From Glaciecola blandensis (lineage in GTDB: Bacteria > Pseudomonadota > Gammaproteobacteria > Enterobacterales > Alteromonadaceae): DNA of 64,000 nt. Every line of letters starts with the position of its first letter. The first letter of the stretch is position 1. The notes under the pieces are model-generated. The model was given only the letters and a program-made list of their open reading frames with translations. It did no database searches and was not told the origin of the DNA. The position numbers were made by a program, and so were the translations under genes. The stretch is taken from NCBI RefSeq assembly GCF_031846165.1, contig NZ_JAVRIE010000003.1:124001-188000 (forward strand), in the 5' to 3' direction. Shown here in pieces: positions 45,136 through 54,213 of the stretch.

Positions 45136-48100
45136 TTCTTGTTCTCACTGCGCTTTGAGTCTGTTTTTTGTTTTATCTTTTCTAAGCGTTTTGCTCGCTC
45201 AATCCGTTTTTTCTCAACAATGCTGTTCTTCAATATTTCTTCGTTTTGACTTTGTGTTTGCTGAAGCCTTTTACTACGCTCATTCGATTTTTTATCGATA
45301 TTTGAGGGCTGCTGTTGTTTACGTTCAGCGAGACGTTTTGCACTCAGTCTGTTGGACTGCAGTGTTTGTACACTAAGTTTATTGGCTCTAAGTTTTCTTG
45401 CTTGTAATCGTTCAGTCGTCAATGTTGTTGGTTTTAGTGCCTTCTCTTCCTGCTTGTTATTTAATTCGACAAGCTCTTGATTCTGATGAACCACAAAGCC
45501 ACCATTAGTTAAGTTCTGGCTTTGAAATGGGTTTCCTAACGAGGAGTTATCAAGTTGGTCATCTTGTGGCTGGTTGGTTTCGCTTAAACCTAAATTACTT
45601 TCTTCGGGCGAGCTGGTCTGTGGGTTGTTCAATGATTCAGAAAGAATTTCTAAATCTTGCTCTCTGGTTTGACCAATATCATTTGGTAAATCAAAGTCGG
45701 GTTCAAGTGCTATTGAGCGATTGGTGTTGTTTAGCAGGCGTCTAGGCTCACTTCTCACTTGGCCTTGTATCGCATTAGTTCTTTGCTCTTCGATAGAAGG
45801 GACAACAGATTTTACATTTGAATCGAGAGTCTCAATGTCATTTACGCTATTTTCTCTTTTTTTAGTGTCTTGCATATTGAGTTCAACGAATGTCGGCTCA
45901 TCAGTACTCTTGATGATGAGCACTTCTTCAAAAGATTTACTCTTGTTATTCAACTCTTGAGATTGTCTATTGCTACCTGTGGAAAACTTCCCCTTATGTT
46001 CTTGTGATTTATTTATTACTTCTCTGTCTGGGGATGCATTTAAATCAGTAACCTGAAGTTCTATCGGTATTACAAGGTCTTCAACTTGGTCAGCAACGGT
46101 GCCTGTTATTGTCGCTTGGATTTCACCTGTACGCACGATGCTAGTTGCATCGTTGCAGTTGAATTCTACTCTCATGAACTGAGTGTCAGACAGTCCGCCG
46201 GGGCTAATAATAAAGTCAATGATGGAATTAAAGTCATTGCTGATAGTGATATTTGATAGTTCAAATTCCTCGTTAGAACTCACATAAATTTCAATATCAG
46301 CAAGAACCTGAGGGCATGAACTCTGACCTACTTCGTGTATTGCGTTTATTGATGAAACGCTTGTTATCACCGTGAATATTTCTGGCTCGACGGTAAGGGT
46401 AATAGGAATCGTTACGGGCGCAGATACGCCGGTTTCGGGATCGGTGGCGGTGGCGCTTACGCTGCCATTACGCACACCCGCAGTGGCGTCAGCGCAGTTA
46501 AAGCTTACATTTAGGGTTTGTGTTGCAGCGCTTCCGCCTGGTGAGACAGAAGCATCAACGACCGATGCCAATTCACTGCTAAGCACGATATTACTCAAGG
46601 TAAAGTCGGCACCAGAGCTAATGGTGGTGGCGATGCTAGCTAAGTCCTGTGGGCATGAGTCAACTCCCACTCGATGAGTGGCGGTAATATTGAGGGGGCT
46701 CGCGATCACGCTGAACTCTTCGGGCTCGACGGTGAGGGTAATAGGAATCGTTACGGGCGCAGATACGCCGGTTTCGGGATCGGTGGCGGTAGCGCTTACG
46801 CTGCCATTACGAACACCCGCAGTGGCGTCAGCACAGTTAAAGCTCACATTTAGGGTTTGTGTTGCAGCGCTTCCGCCTGGTGAGACAGAAGCATCAACGA
46901 CCGATGCCAATTCACTGCTAAGCACGATATTACTCAAGGTAAAGTCGGCACCAGAGCTAATAGTGGTGGTGATGCTAGCTAAGTCCTGCGGGCATGAGTC
47001 AACTCCCACTCGGTGAGTGGCGGTAATATCGAGGGGGCTCGCGATCACGCTGAACTCTTCGGGCTCGACGGTGAGGGTAATAGGAATCGTTACGGGCGCA
47101 GATACGCCGGTTTCGGGATCGGTGGCGGTAGCGCTTACGCTGCCATTACGAACACCCGCAGTGGCGTCAGCGCAGTTAAAGCTTACATTTAGGGTTTGTG
47201 TTGCAGCGCTTCCGCCTGGTGAGACAGAAGCATCAATGACCGATGCTAGTTCACTGCTAAGCACAATATTACTCAAGGTGAAGTCAGCGCCGGAGCTAAT
47301 AGTGGTGGTGATGCTAGCTAAGTCCTGCGGGCATGAGTCAACTCCCACTCGGTGAGTGGCGGTAATATCGAGGGGGCTCGCGATCACGCTGAACTCTTCG
47401 GGCTCGACGGTGAGGGTAATAGGAATCGTTACGGGCGCAGATACGCCGGTTTCGGGATCGGTGGCGGTAGCGCTTACGCTGCCATTACGAACACCCGCAG
47501 TGGCGTCAGCGCAGTTAAAGCTTACATTTAGGGTTTGTGTTGCAGCGCTTCCGCCTGGTGAGACAGCGGCATCAACAACCGATGCCAATTCACTGCTAAG
47601 CACGATATTACTCAAGGTAAAGTCGGCACCAGAGCTAATGGTAGTGGCGATGCTAGCTAAGTCCTGCGGACATGAATCAACTCCCACTCGGTGAGTGGCG
47701 GTAATATTGAGGGGGCTCGCGATCACGCTGAACTCTTCGGGCTCGACGGTGAGGGTAATGGGAATAACAAGCTCACTGGTGAGTGTTGTAACCTCATCGT
47801 TTACTATTAGGCTTATTTCCCCTAATTTGTTTCCTACACTAAGTTCTGAACAGTTAAAGGCGATAGATAAGGTTTGTTGATTACCGCTTTGAGAGTTTTC
47901 AATACTAATATCCAGGAGCCCGACAAGTGTATCGTCGATGCTTATATTATTGATGGTAAACGGGAAACCGGTGTTAGTCGAAACAAGTACAGTACTCGCT
48001 GTTGAAGGACAGGAATCAACTACAAGCTGATGATTTAAAATGACTTGTTCTGGAATAGCATTGATGATTAATGGAATAATATTGGTTTGAAGTGACAGTG

Positions 48101-49955
48101 TTATATTGACTTCTTCTATTTCGCCAGAGCTAACATTCTTTGCTATAAAGGTCAGCTTACCACTAATATCACCAACACTCGCTTGTAAGCAATTACCTCT
48201 CAATCGAATTGTTTTCTTTGCAGAGTTTTCTCCATTGAGAACATCCACTGCGACCAGTTCGTTTAACTCAGTACTTAGGTTCACTGAATCTATAGCCAAC
48301 TCGTTTCCGTTCAATAGACTAATGTCGATTTCACCAAAGAAAAAATCGCAAGTATCAGAACCTATCGTTCTAGTTAGCGCTAATTCGGTGCTCGAAACCA
48401 GTAATTCTAAGCCCGGGTTTTGGTCATTTGGGACTTGGTCTTGACTTTCATCTCTCTGAAAAAATGTGCTTGGTAATACTTGGTTATTTTCATCGATAAT
48501 CCAGGGTTGGTCATTGGGACCAAGCGCTACTCTTCTCGTGTTTTCAGTTCTTATAATTTGAAACGTACTCGATTGACTTGCGCGTCGCTTTAGCATGCCA
48601 GCAGAGTCTACAATAAATAAACTGCCACCGGGGCCATAAGCAAAGTCAACAATATTTGGTGCTATTGCATTACAATTACTGTCGAAGTTGCATTGAATAA
48701 GCTGACTATTTGATAAATACCAGTATTGCTGTTGATCATGAGAAATTTGAAGGTGACTACCTGAGCCAGCGAGTATTTGTGGAGTACTTGAAGCACTATT
48801 AAAGTAGTACAATTGCTTGCTGCTTGTACTTACGCCGAGTCCGCTATTATTGTTAGCGCTAACGCTTTCTAAGTTACCAATGCTCGTTAGCGATTGCCAT
48901 TCACCGAAGGACGATACAACAAACTGCTTGAACTCATTAATGCCAATCAATTCACCATTTGGCAAAGCAGCTATATCTGAAAATTGGCGCCCTAAAGCGT
49001 AAAAATTATTTTGTAAATTGGACCACCTTGCTACGCTTTCATCGCCATTCAGTATATAGATAGAACCATCGCTTCCGACAGTAATGTCTTGAGCTGTGCC
49101 AACCGACGGTAAAAATTGAATGTTGGTTTCATCTACAATCTCAGCGGGATCTGTGCTTCCATCACCGTCGCCCCCCTCGCTGATAGATACATCTTCAGCT
49201 AAACCGCTAATATTCCTTCCGAAAACAGCATTACCGCTAGTGAGTTTCCAAGCGGAGTTCCCATTTGAATAAACAATTGCTCTTATATCGGTAAGATCAG
49301 AAACTGGCAGCCATGCTGCTGAGTCAGGGGACCAGTTTGATACTCTACCGTTATTATCAATAAGTTGAACCAGTCCATCTGATGAGAGGCCTATATTTAG
49401 TGCATTTTCTGCCAAGCCATACCACGCCCCATCAATATATTGGCTAAGCACTCCTGACGTTGAAACTGACCATACATCGCCATTGGGTCTTATTATTGCG
49501 GCTCTCGCTTGCTCACCTAAGTTTTCCCACGTACTTCCATCATTTCTACTTATCGCCACAGTAGATTGGTTTGTAGTAACAACTACGTTACCGTCACTTC
49601 CGGAATAAACTGTGTTCGCGCCATCCGCTACTTTTGTCCATGATTGAGACATAAAGTAGCCTAATTCTCCTGTTTTCTTAACGGCCCAAATACGGTTTTG
49701 GTTGTCGACATGAACATCAATATACTCGCCGGGCATGATTGATTTTTGTAAATCAAAATGTGAAAGTTTTACAAGCTGGTCTTCTAGATCGATATAAAAA
49801 AGATCGCCAAGTTCATTACTCGCAATGACCTTAGCCTCGACATTGGCGTTTCGCCATTCAACGTTCACATTTAAGCTTTGGGATTGAGCACTGCTAATCC
49901 AACATAGCATGCTAATGCAGGCTAGTAGATGTAATGAGCGAACAGAAAACAACAT
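45132..49955 (-). CDS. Secreted beta-propeller protein with seven Cys-containing Ig-like repeats and basic tail
   Basis: The 1607-aa protein has a signal peptide (LHLLACISMLCWISSAQSQS). Residues about 28-500 are tectonin/propeller-like blades (IWAVKKTGELGYFMSQSW, GSDGSIYILNGDESVARWSN), split by an acidic linker (GGDGDGSTDPAE). From about 515 to 1310 there are seven Ig-like repeats of about 113 residues. Each has one Cys near the start (VDSCPQD) and one about 54 residues later (FNCADAT), probably a disulfide. Repeats three to six are nearly identical. The last 300 residues are low-complexity and end in a Lys/Arg-rich leucine pattern (RLQARKLRANKLSVQ, NRLSAKRLAERK). It overlaps the giant gene by 4 bp, so coupled synthesis is likely. 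Function is unknown. Confidence 0.82.
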   Translation of the reverse strand: MLFSVRSLHLLACISMLCWISSAQSQSLNVNVEWRNANVEAKVIASNELGDLFYIDLEDQLVKLSHFDLQKSIMPGEYIDVHVDNQNRIWAVKKTGELGYFMSQSWTKVADGANTVYSGSDGNVVVTTNQSTVAISRNDGSTWENLGEQARAAIIRPNGDVWSVSTSGVLSQYIDGAWYGLAENALNIGLSSDGLVQLIDNNGRVSNWSPDSAAWLPVSDLTDIRAIVYSNGNSAWKLTSGNAVFGRNISGLAEDVSISEGGDGDGSTDPAEIVDETNIQFLPSVGTAQDITVGSDGSIYILNGDESVARWSNLQNNFYALGRQFSDIAALPNGELIGINEFKQFVVSSFGEWQSLTSIGNLESVSANNNSGLGVSTSSKQLYYFNSASSTPQILAGSGSHLQISHDQQQYWYLSNSQLIQCNFDSNCNAIAPNIVDFAYGPGGSLFIVDSAGMLKRRASQSSTFQIIRTENTRRVALGPNDQPWIIDENNQVLPSTFFQRDESQDQVPNDQNPGLELLVSSTELALTRTIGSDTCDFFFGEIDISLLNGNELAIDSVNLSTELNELVAVDVLNGENSAKKTIRLRGNCLQASVGDISGKLTFIAKNVSSGEIEEVNITLSLQTNIIPLIINAIPEQVILNHQLVVDSCPSTASTVLVSTNTGFPFTINNISIDDTLVGLLDISIENSQSGNQQTLSIAFNCSELSVGNKLGEISLIVNDEVTTLTSELVIPITLTVEPEEFSVIASPLNITATHRVGVDSCPQDLASIATTISSGADFTLSNIVLSSELASVVDAAVSPGGSAATQTLNVSFNCADATAGVRNGSVSATATDPETGVSAPVTIPITLTVEPEEFSVIASPLDITATHRVGVDSCPQDLASITTTISSGADFTLSNIVLSSELASVIDASVSPGGSAATQTLNVSFNCADATAGVRNGSVSATATDPETGVSAPVTIPITLTVEPEEFSVIASPLDITATHRVGVDSCPQDLASITTTISSGADFTLSNIVLSSELASVVDASVSPGGSAATQTLNVSFNCADATAGVRNGSVSATATDPETGVSAPVTIPITLTVEPEEFSVIASPLNITATHRVGVDSCPQDLASIATTISSGADFTLSNIVLSSELASVVDASVSPGGSAATQTLNVSFNCADATAGVRNGSVSATATDPETGVSAPVTIPITLTVEPEIFTVITSVSSINAIHEVGQSSCPQVLADIEIYVSSNEEFELSNITISNDFNSIIDFIISPGGLSDTQFMRVEFNCNDATSIVRTGEIQATITGTVADQVEDLVIPIELQVTDLNASPDREVINKSQEHKGKFSTGSNRQSQELNNKSKSFEEVLIIKSTDEPTFVELNMQDTKKRENSVNDIETLDSNVKSVVPSIEEQRTNAIQGQVRSEPRRLLNNTNRSIALEPDFDLPNDIGQTREQDLEILSESLNNPQTSSPEESNLGLSETNQPQDDQLDNSSLGNPFQSQNLTNGGFVVHQNQELVELNNKQEEKALKPTTLTTERLQARKLRANKLSVQTLQSNRLSAKRLAERKQQQPSNIDKKSNERSKRLQQTQSQNEEILKNSIVEKKRIERAKRLEKIKQKTDSKRSENKK
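46380..47735 (-). repeat. Four tandem 339-bp coding repeats
   Basis: Units of exactly 339 bp (113 codons) run 47397-47735, 47058-47396, 46719-47057 and 46380-46718, differing by only a few bases each. The open antisense frame repeats too. Flanking Ig-like units are far more diverged, so the four copies arose by recent duplication or are kept alike by gene conversion. Copy number is likely variable between strains. Confidence 0.93.
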
Positions 49956-49981
49956 AATTGGACTACTTCTGTACTGTTATT

Positions 49982-51841
49982 CTAATAAAATAAAAAGTCT
50001 AAGGCGTGCTTCAATCTGTCGCTGTGCGTATCTCTGCGGTGCCAACTTTCCAGTTCAAAATCGCCTGTTTTAAAGTCGGTAAATAAGCGGTTTTTATTGG
50101 CCATGGTTAAGACATCTGAGATAGTAGACCTGGGCATAAAGTAGTTTTGGAAACGATTTTCATATGCCCGCACTGTTTGCTCAAAGTCACTCAACTGGGC
50201 CTGCGCAGCTAATATGTCGCCTTCATCTCTATTAACATAGTGGGTTCTTCTAGGTGTGAGTAGAATGATGACTGATTTTCTAAATTCTCTCGTACCTTGT
50301 TTGGCAAAGAAGTATTGAAGGCCGGGAATATCGCCAAGGAAAGGCACGCTATCTCTTGATTCTTCACTTTCCTCTTCTGATAATCCACTGAGCACCAAGG
50401 TTTCCCCAAATTTCATTACAACATTGGCATTCACTGTCGTTTTCGATGTGTCTAACCTAAATTCAAAAACTACTGAGCTACTGGGTGTAGTTAAGAAGGT
50501 ACGTTCCGCTTCAACTTCTAAACGGACTCTATCACCCTCTAAGAACTCGGGCTTTACTGCTAGCTTCACACCAATTTCTTTACTGATTGAAACGGCTGAG
50601 CCATCTCCTCCAGATACGGCTGCTGCTACAACATCTACACCTGAAAAGAACTCCGAAGTTTTTCCTTGTAGAGCCACTAGAGAAGGGCGAGCTAATATTT
50701 CATTGCGACCAGCTAAGGTGTTAAATATATTCAATGAATAATTCACACTTGGCATAGAAATTAGCTGCGTAATTGCGCTTGAGTCGGAACCTGAATCACC
50801 AAACGTTTTGAGCCTGTCGTAAGCAAACCCTGGTGTGTTGGAAAGAGGGTCACCAAACTGAAGTTGCAGTCCAGATAATATGTTAAAACCTTTGGTTGTG
50901 CTGACATCCTCTTGTGTACGTATAATAACAACATCCACAACAACCATGTCACTATCAAAGCCTTCATTGTTTTCATTCATTTTTGCCTTACGGCTAGGTG
51001 ATGCTCCAGGTATAAGCGTATCTTGTTGAGCAACTTTGGTGAGACCAGAACCTCGATAGTCAGAGGATTGCGCAGTGTAAACCTGGTCCCATGAAGATAA
51101 CCTGTTGCTTAGCTGACTTGCATGAATATCACTGGAGTACTTGCGATAATCAGACAAATAAACCTGCGCGGTTTTGTCCTGGCCCAATGCTGCGTTAGTG
51201 ATGGCTGCTGCGCGCAACGTTCGTGGAGTATTCGCTTCTTCGGGGAATTCCTTGATTAATTTTTCAATTGCACTATGCGCAATAACAGGGTCTTGCGCAT
51301 AGTAAGCACTTCTGGCCAAGTCATATAGTATTTCAGGATCGGCATTGTTCATCATTGCCGCTTCCATTAAGTGCTTCTGCGCTTGCTTGAAATTGCGCTT
51401 ATCTAATTGTGATAACCCCAGGTAATACTTTGCCAACCAATTTGACTCATCAAATCTTAAGGCCATATTGTAACCCTGCTCGGCTAGCTCAAATTTCTCC
51501 GCATCTCCCTGAATGGCTTGTAAATGATAGGTAATTGCATTCATGAATTGAACGTACGAATTTGTCAAATCCAAACGGAGCGCTGAGTTAAAATACTCGG
51601 ACGCTTTAGTGTAATCGCCGCGCTCGAGATAGTTCACGCCTTTGGCTGTAATCTGCCGGGTAACTGAATCTACGTTTTGATTAGCGATATACTCACTGAG
51701 GTTTTTGGTAAACGTTATTTGTTGAGAGGACTTTTGAGAGTACTCATCACTCAAAAACGCAGAACTTGTGTTGTCAGTCGTTTGGCAGGCAGAAAGAGCG
51801 ATTGTGACACAGGCAGTGACAAGTAGGCGATTGAATTTCAT
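49982..51841 (-). CDS. Secretin-domain lipoprotein with N-terminal TPRs
   Basis: The 619-aa protein has a lipoprotein signal (RLLVTACVTIALSACQTTD). Residues about 68-250 contain TPR helices (GVNYLERGDYTKASEYFNSA, WLAKYYLGLSQLDKRNFKQA). The C-terminal part is a secretin beta domain: ILARPSLVALQGKTSEFFSG, VVMKFGETLVLSGLSEEESE and the signature SVPFLGDIPGLQYFFAKQ, ending in IILLTPRRTHY. Typical N0/N1/KH periplasmic domains seen in GspD or PilQ are not evident; the TPRs take their place. AAGGA 7 nt before the ATG is the ribosome-binding site. It is the first gene of a three-gene operon with two very large secreted proteins, 26 nt upstream of the first, so a dedicated outer-membrane exit channel is plausible. 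The class of secretion machinery cannot be assigned. Confidence 0.85.
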   Translation of the reverse strand: MKFNRLLVTACVTIALSACQTTDNTSSAFLSDEYSQKSSQQITFTKNLSEYIANQNVDSVTRQITAKGVNYLERGDYTKASEYFNSALRLDLTNSYVQFMNAITYHLQAIQGDAEKFELAEQGYNMALRFDESNWLAKYYLGLSQLDKRNFKQAQKHLMEAAMMNNADPEILYDLARSAYYAQDPVIAHSAIEKLIKEFPEEANTPRTLRAAAITNAALGQDKTAQVYLSDYRKYSSDIHASQLSNRLSSWDQVYTAQSSDYRGSGLTKVAQQDTLIPGASPSRKAKMNENNEGFDSDMVVVDVVIIRTQEDVSTTKGFNILSGLQLQFGDPLSNTPGFAYDRLKTFGDSGSDSSAITQLISMPSVNYSLNIFNTLAGRNEILARPSLVALQGKTSEFFSGVDVVAAAVSGGDGSAVSISKEIGVKLAVKPEFLEGDRVRLEVEAERTFLTTPSSSVVFEFRLDTSKTTVNANVVMKFGETLVLSGLSEEESEESRDSVPFLGDIPGLQYFFAKQGTREFRKSVIILLTPRRTHYVNRDEGDILAAQAQLSDFEQTVRAYENRFQNYFMPRSTISDVLTMANKNRLFTDFKTGDFELESWHRRDTHSDRLKHALDFLFY

Positions 51842-51848
51842 TGATTTT

Positions 51849-51880
51849 TCCTTAGCTGAAATTTACTGAAATCATTCTCC
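51849..51880 (-). promoter_or_regulatory. Secretin-gene leader with two GGA motifs, possible CsrA site
   Basis: On the - strand, TAAGGAAAAA overlaps the Shine-Dalgarno site (GGA at 51851-51849) and GTAGGAGAATG lies 29 nt upstream (GGA at 51880-51878). A GGA in the ribosome-binding site with a second one upstream is the usual layout of CsrA-repressed leaders. This is weak evidence by itself, because short GGA motifs occur by chance. Confidence 0.3.
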
Positions 51881-52031
51881 TACACTACCTGATACAGCGA
51901 TAAAAAATATTGTACAAACGTCGCAAAAATTTGCACTTTTGTTGTAAGCTATAGGAAATTAAAGGTTTTTCTTGAAATTATGTTTTTGTATCGTTGAATG
52001 TATTGCGTTGAAGTGATGTGTAAATCGAGTC

Positions 52032-52337
52032 TTAATCAATCTTATAAACAGGTAGGTTCATTTCGATTACTCGGTTTCCAAAACTGGTCATCGTACCGAT
52101 GTACGCGTCTTCATGATTACTACTGAATTCCAGTTGATAAACGACTTTCCAGTCTAGCTTCCCTCTGAATGTTGAAATGCGTGTAGAACGCCTCGCTAAT
52201 GATAGGAACTGAAGGTCATGTTGGTCACAGTAACGTTTTGCATGAGCCATACTGAACTCAGCCATACCTCGTAAGCGCCAAAACTGGAAGGCTATCCAAG
52301 AAATACTGAGCAAGATAACTAAGGAGCTTAAGGTCAT
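52032..52337 (-). CDS. DUF3301 membrane protein
   Basis: The 101-aa protein has one N-terminal membrane helix (LSSLVILLSISWIAFQFWRL) followed by a soluble domain with AKRYCDQHDLQFLSLARRS and KVVYQLEFSSNHEDAYIGTM, which match the DUF3301 family of Alteromonadales and Vibrionales. The function is unknown. The start overlaps the stop of the DUF3549 gene by one base. These two genes commonly travel together next to truC in related genomes, as I recall the family context. Confidence 0.85.
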   Translation of the reverse strand: MTLSSLVILLSISWIAFQFWRLRGMAEFSMAHAKRYCDQHDLQFLSLARRSTRISTFRGKLDWKVVYQLEFSSNHEDAYIGTMTSFGNRVIEMNLPVYKID

Positions 52338-53383
52338 TAACTTGCACTCTTCAGCATACTCGCGTTTTCATATAGCGTGGCTATGGCTTGCGCTAATGGT
52401 TCTGGTAGATCATTTCTACGCATAAGGCTAAGCAAGGCAAAGCGTGTTTCGGGAACCTGCACTAAATCCGTATATATCCCTCTGAATAACTGAAGGGCAG
52501 GATCGCTTTCAATAACCTTTACTAAATAATCGACTAACAGGCTGTCATCTGAGAGTTGCCTAAAGTGTCGCCCAGCAATTATCACTAAGCATTCCACATC
52601 AGGTTCGCCTTGGGCGATCAGTTCATGTAAGAACTGTTTGACAAGATCCCTTGCAATACTGTTTTTTAGACCTCGTAGCACCATGTGTTGTATTTCAGCA
52701 AACTCCGCATTCTCAAATAGTTGAATGAGCCTGTCAGTCAATGCTGCATCAATGCGAATATTCTCAAAACTACTGCAAAGTGCAGTAAGGACCTGGAAAG
52801 GTAGTTTATCTAAATTATTATGTAGGGCTTGTTCAATATCTTTGCGTTCAATATGCACTGCTAAGTCTGCAATATCTTGCAAGGCAAGCTCTTCCCACGG
52901 CAAAACTGAGGGCGCTTTTAGGTAGGCGACAGCTTTACTTAGGCCTAAACGAGCAGATAGTAAAAGTTCTTTACGGATTAGCGCATTAAAATCTGCGAGT
53001 TGTTGTTGTGATGGCGTAAAAATATATGGGTTATCAGGAAGTTGGGCACCTGTTTCCTTGGTCCTTTCTAGGTTATTTCCTAAGGCGGTGACAACAGCTT
53101 CTAAAAACTGATTGCGCGCAGCTTGTGATAATAATGAACGTTCGTCGATTGGAATCTTCACAAACCATATGTATTGTTCATGGCTTAGTTGCTTGTTCCA
53201 GAAAACCACGCCAAACCAAGCCTGACCAGCGCGAGGACAAGGCACGGGCATCAAATTATTTTCAAGGTCGACAAAGGTTTGGTTATCTAATTTTTCGATG
53301 CCACGACCCATATCATAAACGCGATACTCTGTACCTGCTTGAAGTAAAAATTCACGTATGGTGTTAATTGTCTGTGCAGTCAT
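52337..53383 (-). CDS. DUF3549 family protein
   Basis: The 348-aa protein begins INTIREFLLQAGTEYRVYDM and contains AWFGVVFWNKQLSHEQYIWF and WFVKIPIDERSLLSQAARNQ, followed by a mostly helical second half with HEAT-like pairs of helices (FENAEFAEIQHMVLRGLKN). These match the DUF3549 family. No signal peptide or membrane segment is seen, so it should be cytosolic. The function is unknown. It is divergent from truC and forms a pair with the DUF3301 gene. Confidence 0.86.
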   Translation of the reverse strand: MTAQTINTIREFLLQAGTEYRVYDMGRGIEKLDNQTFVDLENNLMPVPCPRAGQAWFGVVFWNKQLSHEQYIWFVKIPIDERSLLSQAARNQFLEAVVTALGNNLERTKETGAQLPDNPYIFTPSQQQLADFNALIRKELLLSARLGLSKAVAYLKAPSVLPWEELALQDIADLAVHIERKDIEQALHNNLDKLPFQVLTALCSSFENIRIDAALTDRLIQLFENAEFAEIQHMVLRGLKNSIARDLVKQFLHELIAQGEPDVECLVIIAGRHFRQLSDDSLLVDYLVKVIESDPALQLFRGIYTDLVQVPETRFALLSLMRRNDLPEPLAQAIATLYENASMLKSAS

Positions 53384-53502
53384 AGTTCATCTACTTTAAA
53401 ATGGGCGGATAGCATACTTTCAGCGCGCGCATTGTATCAAGATATCTAGCTTGTACCAATGTATGAAAGGTAAATAAAAATCAATTACGGAAACAGACAC
53501 TT

Positions 53503-54213
53503 TTGCTGAACATTTTATTCCAAGATGAACATATTGTCGTTGTGCATAAGCCAGCTAATATGCTGGTACACAAGAGTATGATTGACCGTCACGAAACAGT
53601 ATTCTTGATGAAGTTATTGCGGGATCAAATAGGGCAATATGTATACCCAGTGCATCGGCTGGACAAACCTACGTCAGGCGTTTTGTTGTTCGCGCTATCA
53701 TCTGAAGTTGCCACTCAATTGGCTAAACAGTTCGAAGCGCATACGATTGAAAAGGAATATCATGCCGTCGTTAGAGGATTTGCGCCAGAGACGGTGCATA
53801 TTGATTACGCTCTGAAAGAAAAGCTAGATAAAATCGCTGATAAACAAGCAAAGAAGGATAAACCTGCTCAAGAAGCGGTGACGGATATGGTGAAACTTGC
53901 TGAGCTGACAGTAAATGAACCCGTCGGACGCTATGAGCAAGCTCGGTTTTCTTTGGTGAAGCTGACACCAAAAACGGGAAGAAAACATCAACTAAGACGC
54001 CACATGGCCCACATCCGGCACCCCATTATTGGCGACACAACACATGGTGACGGTAAGCAAAATAGATTTGCTCGCGAGCATCTTCAGTTTTCAAACCTAG
54101 CATTGTGCGCGACTAAATTGGCCTTTTTGCATCCTATCGAGAATAGGCCAATGTTAGTGGCAACGGAGTTTGAAGATAGTATGCAAGCGCTAGTTAACCG
54201 TTTTAAGCCGTAA
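53503..54213 (+). CDS. truC: tRNA pseudouridine(65) synthase
   Basis: The 236-aa protein matches TruC: LFQDEHIVVVHKPANMLVH at the N-terminus and the RluA-type catalytic motif PVHRLDKPTSGVLLFALS, whose Asp is the nucleophile. GRKHQLRRHMAHIRHPIIGD is the RluA-family motif III. It modifies U65 in certain tRNAs. The start is the TTG at 53503, since MLNILFQDEH aligns with the usual TruC N-terminus and no in-frame ATG lies near; the ribosome-binding site is weak. yqcA follows 150 bp downstream, as in E. coli where truC and yqcA are also neighbours. Confidence 0.92.
   Translation: MLNILFQDEHIVVVHKPANMLVHKSMIDRHETVFLMKLLRDQIGQYVYPVHRLDKPTSGVLLFALSSEVATQLAKQFEAHTIEKEYHAVVRGFAPETVHIDYALKEKLDKIADKQAKKDKPAQEAVTDMVKLAELTVNEPVGRYEQARFSLVKLTPKTGRKHQLRRHMAHIRHPIIGDTTHGDGKQNRFAREHLQFSNLALCATKLAFLHPIENRPMLVATEFEDSMQALVNRFKP

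Noticed and set aside
46380..47735. CRISPR-like array
   Set aside because: The repeat unit is 339 bp, in frame, with no unique spacers and no cas genes. It is a protein repeat.
46372..47880. Set of 61-112 aa open frames on the + strand repeating every 339 bp
   Set aside because: They are the antisense shadow of the Ig-like repeats of the - strand gene. They repeat only because the coding repeat does, and have no ribosome-binding sites or known motifs.
49982..51841. Ordinary T2SS GspD or type IV pilus PilQ
   Set aside because: The C-terminal secretin domain fits, but the N-terminus is TPR and no gsp, pil or msh gene is nearby, so I did not assign it to a known system.
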